From contig VWYX01000254.1 in the NCBI GenBank assembly GCA_013396525.1, positions 310,001 through 374,000 of the forward strand: a stretch of DNA of 64,000 bases. Reading direction: 5' to 3'. Below are positions 21,653 to 33,098 of the stretch, one piece after another (position 1 is the stretch's first letter; the number at the start of each line of letters is the position of its first letter). This stretch comes from Chaetorhynchus papuensis. Lineage: Eukaryota; Chordata; Aves; Passeriformes; Rhipiduridae. The position numbers were made by a program, and so were the translations under genes. The notes beneath the pieces are model-generated. The model was not told the origin of the DNA and searched no databases. It saw nothing but the letters and a program-made list of their open reading frames with translations.

Positions 21653-24600
21653 GTGAGTCGCCACCTCCTCGGGGGTTTGTAGCGGGATGATGTCCGTGGG
21701 GCCTGGCAGGGAGGGAAGGGGGAGCACAGGGGGTTTCTCCTGGGCTCGGCTCGCTTTGGCAGTGCTGGCTGGGAAGCGGGCTGCTCCTGGCGCAGCTGAC
21801 TCGGGATGGAGCTCGCCCTTCGTGTCCCGCACAGGCTGCCGAGGGTTTTGTTGCAAACCCTTTGTAAGGAGTGAGTGTGGAACTGCACAGAGCCCAGATG
21901 CAGCTGTTTACTGGAATAGGTGCCTTTGTTCCGGGCTGCCAAAGGCAGGGGGGGAGGGATGAGCACAGGAATTGCCAGAGGGCATGGAGCAGGCAAAGGA
22001 AGAGGGGAGTTAAAATGCCAGCAGAAAGAAGACTTAAATGTGTTCAAATACTGACTCTTTTGTCAGTGTTTAAACACACTGAGAACTGACTTGTCTTTTC
22101 TGTAGCAGTAAAATGCTGTGAAACATTTGCATTCTTTGTGGCTTGTTGCTGTATTACACTTAATTTAGTGTTGCGTGTAAAATTGCCGGGGAACTTTTAC
22201 AGCAAAGTCACATGGACTTGATTCATTAGATTATTATGCAGTTTGAATGTGTGTTTACTTTGCCCTGTTAACAGGATTGGAAGACTTTACTGGGTCTTAA
22301 GTTACTCTGGGGGGCTCTACACACCAGCAAGCCAAAAACTCTTGCCTCTCTTTACTCACAAGTAAATAGCTTTTATTTTGCAGTTTGTAAAGAAGTATCG
22401 AAGCCAGTTAGTATTTTGTTTCTGACCCTTACACAGGCAGAGGTAAACCAGTCTTGGTGGGGATGTTGTCAGAATAATGAACAGCTGTGCTTATTTCACA
22501 AACTGTGTTGTGATGAAATAGTTATTTGGGTTAATTTTCCCTTGCATTGCAATGAGAAAGAAGAATTTTCGCTCTTTGCCTTAAACTGGACAGTTGTTCT
22601 GCAACCAGTGTTCTCTATATTATTTTTTCTGAACTCTGAAAAAAATTCCAGGGACATCCTCTCCCCTCCTGAGAAATACAAGCCATTATTTTTTAAATGA
22701 AAATGCCTGAACCATTTTACTAATGGAAATCTGTTGTTAAGCCTATAAATGAGAGAACTACATTGTTTTTCATTTTTTTTGGTGAGCTGCTGAAGCCTGC
22801 TGTCCCATCTGTGTTGAATAGCCCTGAAAATTAAGCTGGTTTTTATATATGCTCCACCACAGTTTATCCAAGTAGTAATTTCCTGTAGTAATTTAAGTTC
22901 AGATTTTATTCAAAATTTCCATTTTAATTTCCTGAGGGAACAGTGTTTAGTTAAGTCTGTCTCAGAGGGAGGAAAGAGGTGACAGTAATGTGACTGTGTT
23001 AGGCACACAAAACCTGTAGTGGGAAGAATCTGTTCAGTGCTGTAGTGGAGCGAGGTCCTGAAATGTTTGCACAGCCCTAACGAGCCTCAGGAGAGCCCAC
23101 ACCAGTGCTCACACCAGGGCAGGACAGCAGACTTTATCAGCTCTGCTGTTGGCATGACTGCTTCGCTTTGGATAACAAATCAGAGTCAAGATGCATTGTG
23201 TGGAGGAAAGTCTGCAGAATAAACGCAGGGAGGTGAAAGAGCGGGATGGGGCTGCAGCTGTCACGGCCCTGGGGCAGCCAGATGCCTGTGCTCAACTGGG
23301 CAGAAGCAGACACGAGGAGGGAGCAGATGCACTCAAGGGATTAGCATTTACAGAGCTGCCCTTGCAAGGTGCATGTAGGTCACAGATTTAACCATTCATC
23401 CCAGCCAGCATCCCATCGGGCCTTGATGATATTTTAGCCTCCCTTGGGAATGCACATGATGCTCACACTGTGGGTGCAAAATGGGGATGGTACCAGGGCA
23501 GCTGGGCAGAGGAGAAAGTGCTCAAAGCGATGGCTTGAAGGGTTCGTGTTCCTAGAAGCTTGTCTGGGATTTTTTGGGTCGTTCCTGTTTTTTTACCCCC
23601 AGCCTGTATTGCTTAGCCGGCCATTGCTTCTTGCTCTTAAAATCCTGCCTTGCCCTGTGCTTAGCAGGTAAAAATGGAGTCAGAATCCTGTCAGGATTTA
23701 GTGATTGTTTTGCTGACAAGCGTAGTCTGTTCTTCCATTGACCAAGTAAACCCATCTCCACACGTGGGAGATGCTGCAAGGGGTAAGGAAGGATGAAGGG
23801 TTCACCCTCCAAACCTCTGAGGCTGAGGGTACAAGGGAGCATCCCAGAGCAGAGACACTCTTAGAAACTTTCTGAGGTCCCTGTCATCTCCAGACTTCTT
23901 CCTAGGGAGAATTTTGGAGACTGTTTCCCTGTGTCCCAAGACAGTGCTTTCATCCTCATCTCTTGGCTTAGATTGTCATGAAGGATTCAGAAATCAATCT
24001 CACCTCTCCATCCTATCCTTGAAAACAAGTCAGAATTTAAAGAACAAAAGCAATACCGTGGGAGATGGCTTGGTGCCTTCTCTTTTGATCCCAGTGTTAC
24101 AAGGAGCTGGTCTTATTTCCACACTAGACACTTACACTTCACTAGGGGGTACAAAATAGTGTTAGAGATTAGTCTAGAAAGATCAATAATGGAATTTCCA
24201 GGAGTCATATGCTGTATAAAGTGCACGTGAGATGTGAAGAAGGAATGTTTCCTGCCATGGGGAGATATTTAGAATGGCCATTTACAGCCAAGACAAGCAA
24301 AATGTTAAGCACAGTCTTTAGACAAAGTTTATTGGTGAGAGAGAGGGGTTACTTGTTTCTCTTTCTTCAGTAGAGCTTGAACCATTTTTCACTTCCTTTG
24401 TCCCATATATCTTAGTGCAGGAATCCATCCAGGTAAATAAATCAATACATATTTAAGTGCCCTAGGCAGGGGATAGGTGCTATTAGCTAGTTAGAAGAGT
24501 GACCCTGATTCTTTCTGAGATATTGGAGCAATGATAATAACTCTGCTTCTTCAGGCAGTATCAGACATTAATTTCCCTGTCTAGACAATTCGTTTATCCA

Positions 24601-25194
24601 TCCTGGAAAATGTATTTTTGATGGGGGAAAAATATCCATAGTTTTCAATGTAAAGGATAGATTCTTGATGATGATTTTTTGGAATTTCTCCAGTTACTGG
24701 TGGGCAAATGGAAAGAAAAGAGGGAGGCTTTTATAGAGATAAAAGAATTGCAGTCACTGGGTGCAAAGTTTCTCTTAGAGTGGCAGAAAAAGACCTTACC
24801 TAAGTGTTATTTCTCTTGTATTATATGTGGGGCCATACTAAACAATATGTAGTAATTATGTATTTTATATTCCTTCTGTGTTTGACATTTTCAGGATTTC
24901 ACTGAGTAACGTTTAAATAATTATATAAGCACATTATTTATAAAGTTGTCACTCAGTTTCATTCTTCTGAGGGAGAGAATCTGGTATTTGCTAGTCAACT
25001 TTTTGCCCTGCTATCCAAAATAAGATGTAATAACAATCTGCTTGCTGGCTTTGAAAGGAAAGTAGAACACTTGATAACTGCTCCTGCAAAATGGAATAAG
25101 ATCAAATGCAGACTAGAAATCAGAAGGCTCATAATTGCTGGTTTCCTTCCTGAGAAAACTCTTGCTAGAATTTAATGTGTGTGCTTTTCCATAG
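21653..25194 (+). other. intron W16-W17, no features recognised
   Basis: About 3.5 kb. The first 200 bp remain GC-rich, the rest is ordinary. No clear repeat family, RNA gene or coding signal. It ends in GTGCTTTTCCATAG. Confidence 0.7.
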
Positions 25195-25353
25195 GTGTCC
25201 CTGAGGAAGCAGGAGATCGAGGACAGGCTCAATGCCTGGATCGTGTTCAATGAGAAGAACAAGGAGCTGTGCTCCTGGCTGGTACAGATGGAAAGCAAAG
25301 TGTTGCAGACTGCAGATGTTAGCATTGAAGACATGATAGACAAACTGCAGAAG
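25195..25353 (+). CDS. SYNE2: SYNE2 exon W17, spectrin-repeat helix A
   Basis: Encodes 53 residues, phase 0-0: VSLRKQEIEDRLNAWIVFN, then KELCSWLVQMESKVLQTADV and MIDKLQK. Almost identical to mammalian nesprin-2 as recalled. The donor is AAG|GTAAGC. Confidence 0.96.
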
Positions 25354-26260
25354 GTAAGCAGTAATGCCACTTTTCTTCAACTGCAGTCATTGCAGAGGCA
25401 CCATTCCTCATGTATTCCTTGCTTCTTGGAAAGAAGGAATACAGGCTTCACATACAGGCTTTTGTGAGATGAGCTTTTCTGTCATTAGCTCTCCTTGGTG
25501 TTCACACTTGGGAAGATTTAAAGCAGAACAGAAATGCCACCTGACTGCATTTAGTCATGGAGTGTGATCTGTGTGAGCTGGGGTTTTGGGGCACACCCAG
25601 CACTGCTCAGAGTGGTGTCCTGGGAGCAGCTCACTGCTCTCACCACCTCCCTCATCTACACAGCTGGTAGGCAGAAGGCAAAGAAAAGATTGAAGGGTGG
25701 GGTAGGTCTTACACCAGGTGAACAAGAAGTTACCACAACCAAAAATAAAACCTAATTCTGCCCCTTCCCCCATGGTAGTTGGTGCTTTCTAATGCTTCTG
25801 TATTAGTTTGATTTTAAAGAAGACCATTATTGTTCTGCTGTGTTCCTCCCCATGGCTAAAATGTCACAGTATCTAACCCCAGATCTCCTCTGGATAAGAA
25901 TACCAGGAAAATAAAGCCATCCTAGACTTGAATTTGGGTTCTTTTGAGGTAGCTTCATTGAAAAATTACATTAAATCAGGAAAACGAGATAAAATTAGAA
26001 CATTCAATTGCTATTTTTGGGAATACTTACTCCTGGCACTTGTAAGTCTTTAAGCTGCTTATTTTTTCATAGATTGTGAGAGGGCTTCTTCATTGAAGTT
26101 TTCTTTTTGTTTTAAGTGAGAGTTCTACATGCTAATGTGGAAACCTCAGCCAAACCTGACTTCACAGCACACATGTGGGAAAAGAAACAGATAGTTTTGT
26201 TTTGGTATTATTGTTTTGTTTTGCCCTGTAATTAAAGCAATGTTTGTGTCTGTTTATCAG
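25354..26260 (+). other. intron W17-W18, no features recognised
   Basis: About 0.9 kb without recognised elements. It ends in TGTGTCTGTTTATCAG. Confidence 0.75.
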
Positions 26261-26427
26261 GACTGCATGGAAGAAATAAACCTGTTCAGTGAAAACAAGC
26301 TTCACTTGAAACAAATGGGTGATCAGCTAATCAAGACTAGCAACAAGAGCCGAGTTGCAGAAATAGATGATAAACTCAACAAAATCAATGATCGCTGGCA
26401 GCACCTCTTCGATGTCATTGGAGCAAG
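26261..26427 (+). CDS. SYNE2: SYNE2 exon W18, spectrin-repeat helices B-C
   Basis: 167 bp, phase 0 to 2: DCMEEINLFSENKLHLKQMG, with helix C LNKINDRWQHLFDVIGA and a split Arg codon at the end. The donor is AAG|GTAAGA. It closes a spectrin repeat, so the next exon opens a new one after a 12.3 kb intron. Confidence 0.96.
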
Positions 26428-29400
26428 GTAAGAAAATTATTTTCAGTGTTTCGTGTGAGGTAAAAGTCAGAGGCTTGTGTCCTTGACCATCAGAAACAGA
26501 ATGACATGACTTTTCAGTTAAGTTGGAATTTATTATTCAGAGCCAAGCTGAAGGGAATGCTTTTTGTTATAACTTATTGCTGTATTATGACACCAAATGT
26601 CTTAACTTATTCAGTGGTAGATGGCAGGGTGTAAGAATTCAGATAAAATATCATTTTAATGATGAGAGCTTTGTAAAAGGAAGAGTCAAAGTAGTCTCTC
26701 TGTTGCATGTGTTGAATTACAACTTAATTTTAAGGCAGTGTGATATGAGTTCATTTGGGCTTTTTAGGAGAGCCTCCTATTTTAACACAAGCCTCTCTTT
26801 CACCCTATGTCTGAATGCACAGAATTTTAGGAGTAGAATCTATTCTGTCTCTGTAGACAGTCAGATTTTTATAGCAATAATGTTCCTTTTTTACATTCAA
26901 AAGTGTTTGAAATTTCTTCTAATACCAGTGCTATTTCTTTACTCAGTCTCCCTCCTAAAAACAACTGAAAGACCACATGGGTTTCTTTTAAATTCAGGAC
27001 CTTCTGTATGATGGTGAAGTAGAAAATACTAGCAGTTGAAATTAAAACAAAAACCTGCATAGTCTAGGCAACGACCTCTTCTTAAGGGATTAAGCATCTT
27101 CATTATACTTGACAGAGTTAAGAACATCATGATCATTTCAATATTAGCCTTACTGAGACGATCCCATTTCATTATTATCTCTGAGTTTCTGCCACAGCTT
27201 GGGAGGAGGATGCTGGGCTGGTCTCACCTCCTGCTGAGTTTATTAGTAATCCAGAAATAATAAGGCTAACACCAAATTAGTATTGGTCTCAACTTCCCTC
27301 CCAAGGTTTTGTTCTGCCTGTCATCCCCCTCTCTGGGCTCTCAGCAGCTCTGTTGCTCACTTAAATTTGGGACAGATAATGGAGGTGGTTGTGCTGTGAC
27401 AATGTAGTGCTAAGTGTGCTGGGCCTTAATCAGGAATGAGATCTGAATTAATGGTGACACACGAGCCCTGAATGATTAAGCAGAAGCTGCCTTCTTAAGG
27501 TCTGACACTGCAGATGGACTTGCAATGGATGTCTCAAGGTGTCTTTGTTTTTAATCTGGGGTAGGAAAGCAAGCTTCACTTTAGAAATAGCACTTTTTCT
27601 GTTTTCATCTGATACTGCTGTGTCACTCTTACAGCACTTTTATGGTAATTTTTTGTTCCGTGTGTTGGTTTTGAATTGCAGCAATTTTTAAACGCAGATT
27701 AAAGTGCACTGTTTTAAAAGTGTGGCACATTTCTGGTAATCTTTAGGAAAATATGCCAAAGAACTGATGGGGCATTTAGAGAGAGATCTGGCAGACTTAC
27801 TTCCATACCCTGTGACAAGGACTTCTTTGTCTACCTGCTGTGTCCTAAATGTTTACCTTCAGGCAAGTGAACAGTGGTGCTTTGAGGTACATTAATGTGG
27901 GTTTGTCTACAGCATCAACAAGGCTCCCAGTATTTGGTATCCAAGTGGATATTGGAGCTACTGGGGAATGGGTATGATGCTTTATGATTGTTCCTGTGTT
28001 CTTATTTCCAAATTGTCTGTAATATGCCAGTTTCTACTTGTGATTTCCACCAACTTGGTGCTCAGGACCAGGGTAATGAACTGGAAGGGCCTGGCAAAAT
28101 GTGATTTTAAGCAGCTCCCTTGGTGGTCCAAGATTATCAGGCAGCCCTGTGGGTTCTGCTGGTCCCCTTGGAGTTAACACTAAGAGAGGTTCAGCATATG
28201 GCAGTGTTCTGCAGCACCTCTCCTCCCTCACCTAATCCACCTTGCTTGGCCTTGGCTCTCAGCTGCTCAGTCATAAGTAACCATCAGACCAGACACTCAC
28301 AACAAACTCTTGAGTACACTCCTAAGAGTTTATTTTGCCCTGTTATAACCTTCCAACTTTCTGCTTTGAGTTTGCTGCTATGGTGCTGGCTTGCCACTGA
28401 GATTTGATGTCTGAAGGGATTAAATTAGACATCAGTTGACTGAAATGTCCACCTCACTCACAAGTGAGCTTTGGGGCACTCAAGATGAGGTTCCTCCTGT
28501 GCTTTTGAGTAACCTCTGTTAAGCTCAGGTGATGGTGGGGAGGCAGCAGTTCAACCCATCACCAGTGTGACACAAATTGGGCATCTTTGAGGGAGAGCAG
28601 AGAGGAGCAAAGAGCCTTGGGCTGGAGGCAAGGTGACCTGCGAGTGTGGGTCGTGATGGCCCGTGCTGACAGACTGTCTCCTTCCTTTTCAGTTTGGTTT
28701 TGCAGAAACTGTTAAAAAAAAAAATGTATTGAAGCTGTGTTGAAAGAACACATGAAAAGGGTGGTGGCAGAATTTTGTCGTCCCTGCTGGATTAAGCCAT
28801 CACAGTCCAGACATCCTCTCAGTCTGTGGAGGCTGGAGGGAATGGCTGTGCATCCACTGCAGCCCTGCAGAAGAGACTGGAGCACTGCACAGGTGATGCC
28901 ATGTCAGCAGACCTGTGCAAAGCCCTTTTTTATTGGGCACTGCTTCATGGCCTGGGGAAAATTAGGGGAATAGAGGAGATGCCTCTGGGAGAGGAGTACC
29001 AGAGGACCCTGGAGGGTTTGAGGGTAGGGGAATGCTCCTGGAGAGAAGTGACAAATTTTGAATGTGATGCAGGAAAAAATCTTGTCTTTCTCCTGAAAAA
29101 AAGTTGCTTGTAGGAACTTATTTTCACAGCACCTCCATGAAATTAGGTATTTTGCTCCTGTCTTTTCAGATGAGTAGCTGTGGGAAGTAAAATTGAAGTG
29201 AAAACTTTCTGAGGTTTTAGGTGCCAAACTTGTGACCACTTGAAGCTTTTTTTTTGACAAATATTACAACTTCAGCCATTTCTGTAAACACACAATGAGC
29301 TGCTGCCTTTATTTCTACTTGAACCTGGCTCCCAATGGCCAACCCACCATCACAGGAGCAATGAGTAAATTTCACTGTCTTCATGGCAGGCCAAGGTTTG

Positions 29401-30389
29401 GGAAGGAAGTGAACTACAGAGCCAGGCACGGAGTAGGAGGGGAAAATGCATATTGAGTAGCTGTGTGCTCAAAGCCAGTTCTTCATTTTTGGGCACTGAA
29501 TCTTTCTTGTAGATGGGTGCTTTTTGAGCCTGTGGTTCAAGACTGAAAAATAACCTGTATCCACAAAGGAATCTAATTGAGATATATTGCCAGCTTCAGT
29601 TCTGTGGTTTCTAATGTCCCCATGGCTGTCCCTGAGAAACATGTTACCTTCTCTGGAGTGCAGTGTATGGCTGTGTGATACCAACATGAAACCAAACCAG
29701 CCTGGAAGCCAATGTATCAATGCAGAGCATTCCTCCTGATAGCTTATTTCACATTTTTAAACCAATAAACGTCCTGGGACAGATGGGCAAATTAGGTGAG
29801 CTCCCCATTTAGTCCTTGAAGTGATTCTCTTAGTTTGTGGTGACAAGCTCAGATTTGCCATATGGCTGTACTTGCAGGACTTAACTCTTTCATTATCTGC
29901 CTGTGCTCAGCCTCTGTGGTGACAAAAGCTTTGCCTCGTGTGTTGCACCAAGCCACCGTCTGGCTGCAAACTTGGAAAAGTCTCAAAATGTTAATTTTCA
30001 TGGGATAAAGTAACCAGCAAGGTATTAGCATGCCTGGAAAGGAGAACAAATGAATTCTGTTCAGCTCAGAAGATACTCTTACCACGGGAGGTTTGTGCTG
30101 AAGTCTTTGTTGAGGAATGGGAATACAAACATACTAACAGGCAGGAAGGCAGTAAAGATGTGCTGGCTGTAAAGATGGACACAGAAAATCTCTTGCTTTT
30201 GTTACTGAAGCAGTAGGAGGAGGAGCGCACAGGCTGCATGAGGGTGGTAGACAACCAGAAACCCATGGAGTGGGGATTTACATGCTCAGTACACTCTGGA
30301 GCAGCACTCCTGGGCTGTGCATTAACAGGCAAGAACTAGCAAAGAACTGTGTTGTGCACAGCCGTGTTCCACCTGCCCTTTCCTGGGCC

Positions 30390-30605
30390 ATCCACCACTG
30401 ATTCTAACTCCACACTTTGCTTCCCAGCCGAGTGAGGAGATGTTTTCCTTCTGCCTTGCTGTTTGCTTAGTGCCTGCTGTCAGGCTGGAGGAGCACCCAC
30501 CGTGTCACTGGAAGGTGTTTGCACTGCCTGGGGCTGTGCCATCCACCACTGATTCTAACTCCACGCTTTGCTTCCCAGCCGAGTGAGGAGATGTTTTCTG
30601 CCTGG
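30390..30605. repeat. imperfect direct duplication, 151-bp spacing
   Basis: The segment starting ATCCACCACTGATTCTAACT at 30390 recurs at 30541 with one visible substitution over about 55 bp, through AGTGAGGAGATGTTTT. A second shared segment, CTGCCTGGGGCTGTGC, precedes the second copy and follows it again at about 30598. This fits a tandem duplication of about 151 bp followed by an internal deletion in the second copy. Confidence 0.85.
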
Positions 30606-32826
30606 GGCTGTGCAAAGCATTTGGATGCTGCTTGAGCCTTCATTAAAGCCACCAGCTTCATCAGGGCCTGCCTCCTGCAGTTTTGGGTCTGCAGACCAGT
30701 CTGCAGTAACTGATGTTGTATTTCTGTACCTCTGGGTGCCCTGCAGAGGTCTTGCCACTTGCTGCCAGGCTGTGGAAGGGGGATGCCATTTCTCAGCTGT
30801 TCTGGCTACAGGCACACTGATATGTTTTCCTACTTGGTGGGTCTGGTCCATGTTTTCAGCCTTGTGGAGAAAGGCAAGGTTTTTGTGTATGTAGCAGGAA
30901 TGGGTTCAAATGACTGCAACCTTTAAAGCAAGCATGAAAATCCTGGGAAGCTAGCAAGGTCAAATGTGCCTTCTCATTCTTTTAAATGCAACTGTCCTTG
31001 GCAAGTGGGTCTTTTCCCTGTGTTTGCAAGCTGTCAGCATCATTGCATCGTCCAGGAATCTTAAACTGCCACACTCAAAGTCAGCTCTTTCCTTCCTTCA
31101 TCGAACTTGGGAGATTCAAGGTGTTTACAGCTCGTTTCCTGCATACCCTGGGGGGCTGAAATTCCCAAACAGACAGAAACTTCTCAGGTTGCAAAAAAAA
31201 TGGGAAGGAGTTGAAGCTCTCCAGTGACACCACTTTGTGGTGGGCTGGGGGTCCACGGAGGCTTTATGGGGAGTTCCAGTGAGCTGCCAATTCCCTCTCC
31301 TCCCTTGCACCCTCACTGTGGTTGAGTTGCCTCAGAAGTCGTTCTGGCAGCAGCAGGCCCCAGGTGGTGGGTTTGGGGAGCGAGTTCACAGCACCTCTCA
31401 GCTGGTCTCTCTTTATTTTCCACCACCTTGGTCACCCTTTGGCAGGGCAGACAATCAGGCACCACGTGTTGGTGTGCTGTCCTACCCTTTGGTAACCCAC
31501 AATCAGTGTGGGTGCACTCTGGGTTCAAAGGTCTTTTTAAATTGCTGCAGATCAATACTGCATGGCAAGGGAAGCAAAATATGCTGGAGAGAGGCCTCCC
31601 CAGGTAAATAAGACAGCAGCTTCCAGCAGAATTGTGCTGGTTCGTGACAGTACCCCTGTAAAATCTCATTCTTGGGGTTTGTTTTTTTTTTTTTGTATAC
31701 AAAATATGTGGATGGTTGAAATCTCACTTTACAAAGTGCCTGCTTTCTTTCCGTGTTCTCTCTGTCCTTTGAGGATTACGCTTCTCTTCAGTGTAAAAGC
31801 TGTGACAGAATTCATTATTGTCTCAGGCATGATGGTTGGGCTTATTTTGGTTATGCAATGTGTGTGTGCAGGGAGCAGGGGGAGCTGGCAGTGTAAGGGG
31901 AGTCCTTATCTTCTACACACCATCTTCATTCCCAGTGTCTGCCTGCAAAGCTGGGGGTTATTTCCCCATTTGCTCAGATTTACCATTTCAAATGTGGTTT
32001 TGAACCACCCTGGACAATAAACTGTGGAGGTGACTGGGCATGATTTACGTGTGCAAATGTCCAAAGCTCTCTCACAGTGTGCTGTGTCCTCCCAGGCACT
32101 GTGTGTTCTGCCATGTGAGCCATCAGCAAGTCAGTACAGGTCTGCGGAAAATTACCTGAATGTTGAAAAACGTTTGATTTCAAAATCATTCTTTGCATTT
32201 TTGGTGGGATTATCACAACTTCTTTATTTTTTTCCTGATACTGGCTGGTTGGGGAGTGACTTGTAACCCAAGGTTCTCCAACTTCCACCCTTTTTTTCCC
32301 ACCCCGTGATCTCTGGCAGTCATAACACACAGAAATCATGACTGTGTTTTTCCACAAACGAATGATATCATAAATGAAGATTAGGGGTTATTTTGTCCTC
32401 GGGCATAACAGGCTATTTGCACTGGAGGCCTTCTGCCTGCTCTGGAAGGTTAAAGAGAGGACAGGTTAGTGTGTGTGTGATTTAATTCGTACTTAAATAC
32501 CTGGGATATAGTGGTAAAGGCGAGAAAGCAGAACGCAGGGGAAGTAAGGATACATCTTTGTGCGTGGTGCCTGTGCGTGGACGTACGTGTGCTCGTTTTT
32601 TTGGGTTCGCTTCAGACTGACTCTGCTGCGAATCATCCGGGTCTGAGGCTCCAATCCCTCTTTCTCCCAAGAAATGAGCACCGCATCCACCTTTCTCGGT
32701 GCCGGAGGCTCCAGCCCGCAACCTTTTTGTCGCCAGCCGCGGGCAGCCGCCCGTCGTGCGCTTCCTCACGTGCTAATCATTCTCTTGTGTCAGAATAAAG
32801 CTCTCGTGGTTTTGTTCTGAGGAGGG

Positions 32827-32843
32827 ATGCGGCCGTTCGCCAG
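32827..32843 (+). CDS. SYNE2: candidate alternative first coding exon A (MRPFA-R)
   Basis: ATG CGG CCG TTC GCC AG followed by a strong donor CAG|GTAAAA. An in-frame TGA lies two codons upstream, so the ATG would be the true start. It ends in phase 2, exactly as exon W18 does, so splicing to W19 gives MRPFAR then VKKLKETF. Kozak context is moderate (G at -3, C at +4). The product would be about 891 residues. Phase agreement alone has a one-in-three chance, so this is a hypothesis. Confidence 0.38.
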
Positions 32844-33078
32844 GTAAAAATCCCAACGCAAAACGCAGGGGTTAAAATAGGGGGGGAGAGAGAGCTCCGG
32901 TGTCTCCCCAGCTCGGGGTCGGGGAGGAGGAGGACGGGCGAGCCTCCCCCCCCCCAACACGCGGGATGCTAAAGCGGCGAATAAATAGGGCATCTGTGGA
33001 GGAGGGGTTTCCTCTTCCATGCCTGCCCGGTCGCACAGACGGTCCCCCCCTTGCAGCTTGGGATTTGCAGGCTGAGGA

Positions 33079-33098
33079 ATGGTTTTCTCGTGCGAACC
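33079..33098 (+). CDS. SYNE2: candidate alternative first coding exon B (MVFSCE-P)
   Basis: ATG GTT TTC TCG TGC GAA CC followed by donor CC|GTGAGT. An in-frame TGA lies two codons upstream. Kozak context is strong (G at -3 and +4). It also ends in phase 2 and would splice to W19 as MVFSCEP then VKKLKETF. It competes with candidate A as the first coding exon, or one of the two may be chance. Confidence 0.3.

Larger units (their letters stand above)
21150..21870. promoter_or_regulatory. CpG-rich stretch around exon W16
   Basis: GC content and CpG frequency rise sharply compared with the AT-rich introns on both sides, and the rise continues across the exon into the following intron. It could be an intragenic CpG island with promoter activity, or only a local GC-biased conversion region. 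No TATA-like or initiator element is evident. The possible links to an alternative start are described under findings. Confidence 0.35.

Noticed and set aside
21259..22047. A 262-codon minus-strand open frame across exon W16
   Set aside because: It is the shadow of the GC-rich coding exon and its flanks, with no recognisable domain and no splice or start support.
26523..27011. A 162-codon plus-strand open frame just after exon W18
   Set aside because: Composition is AT-driven (Phe, Leu, Ile, Ser rich), no family was recognised, and the W18 donor and phase clearly exclude it from SYNE2.
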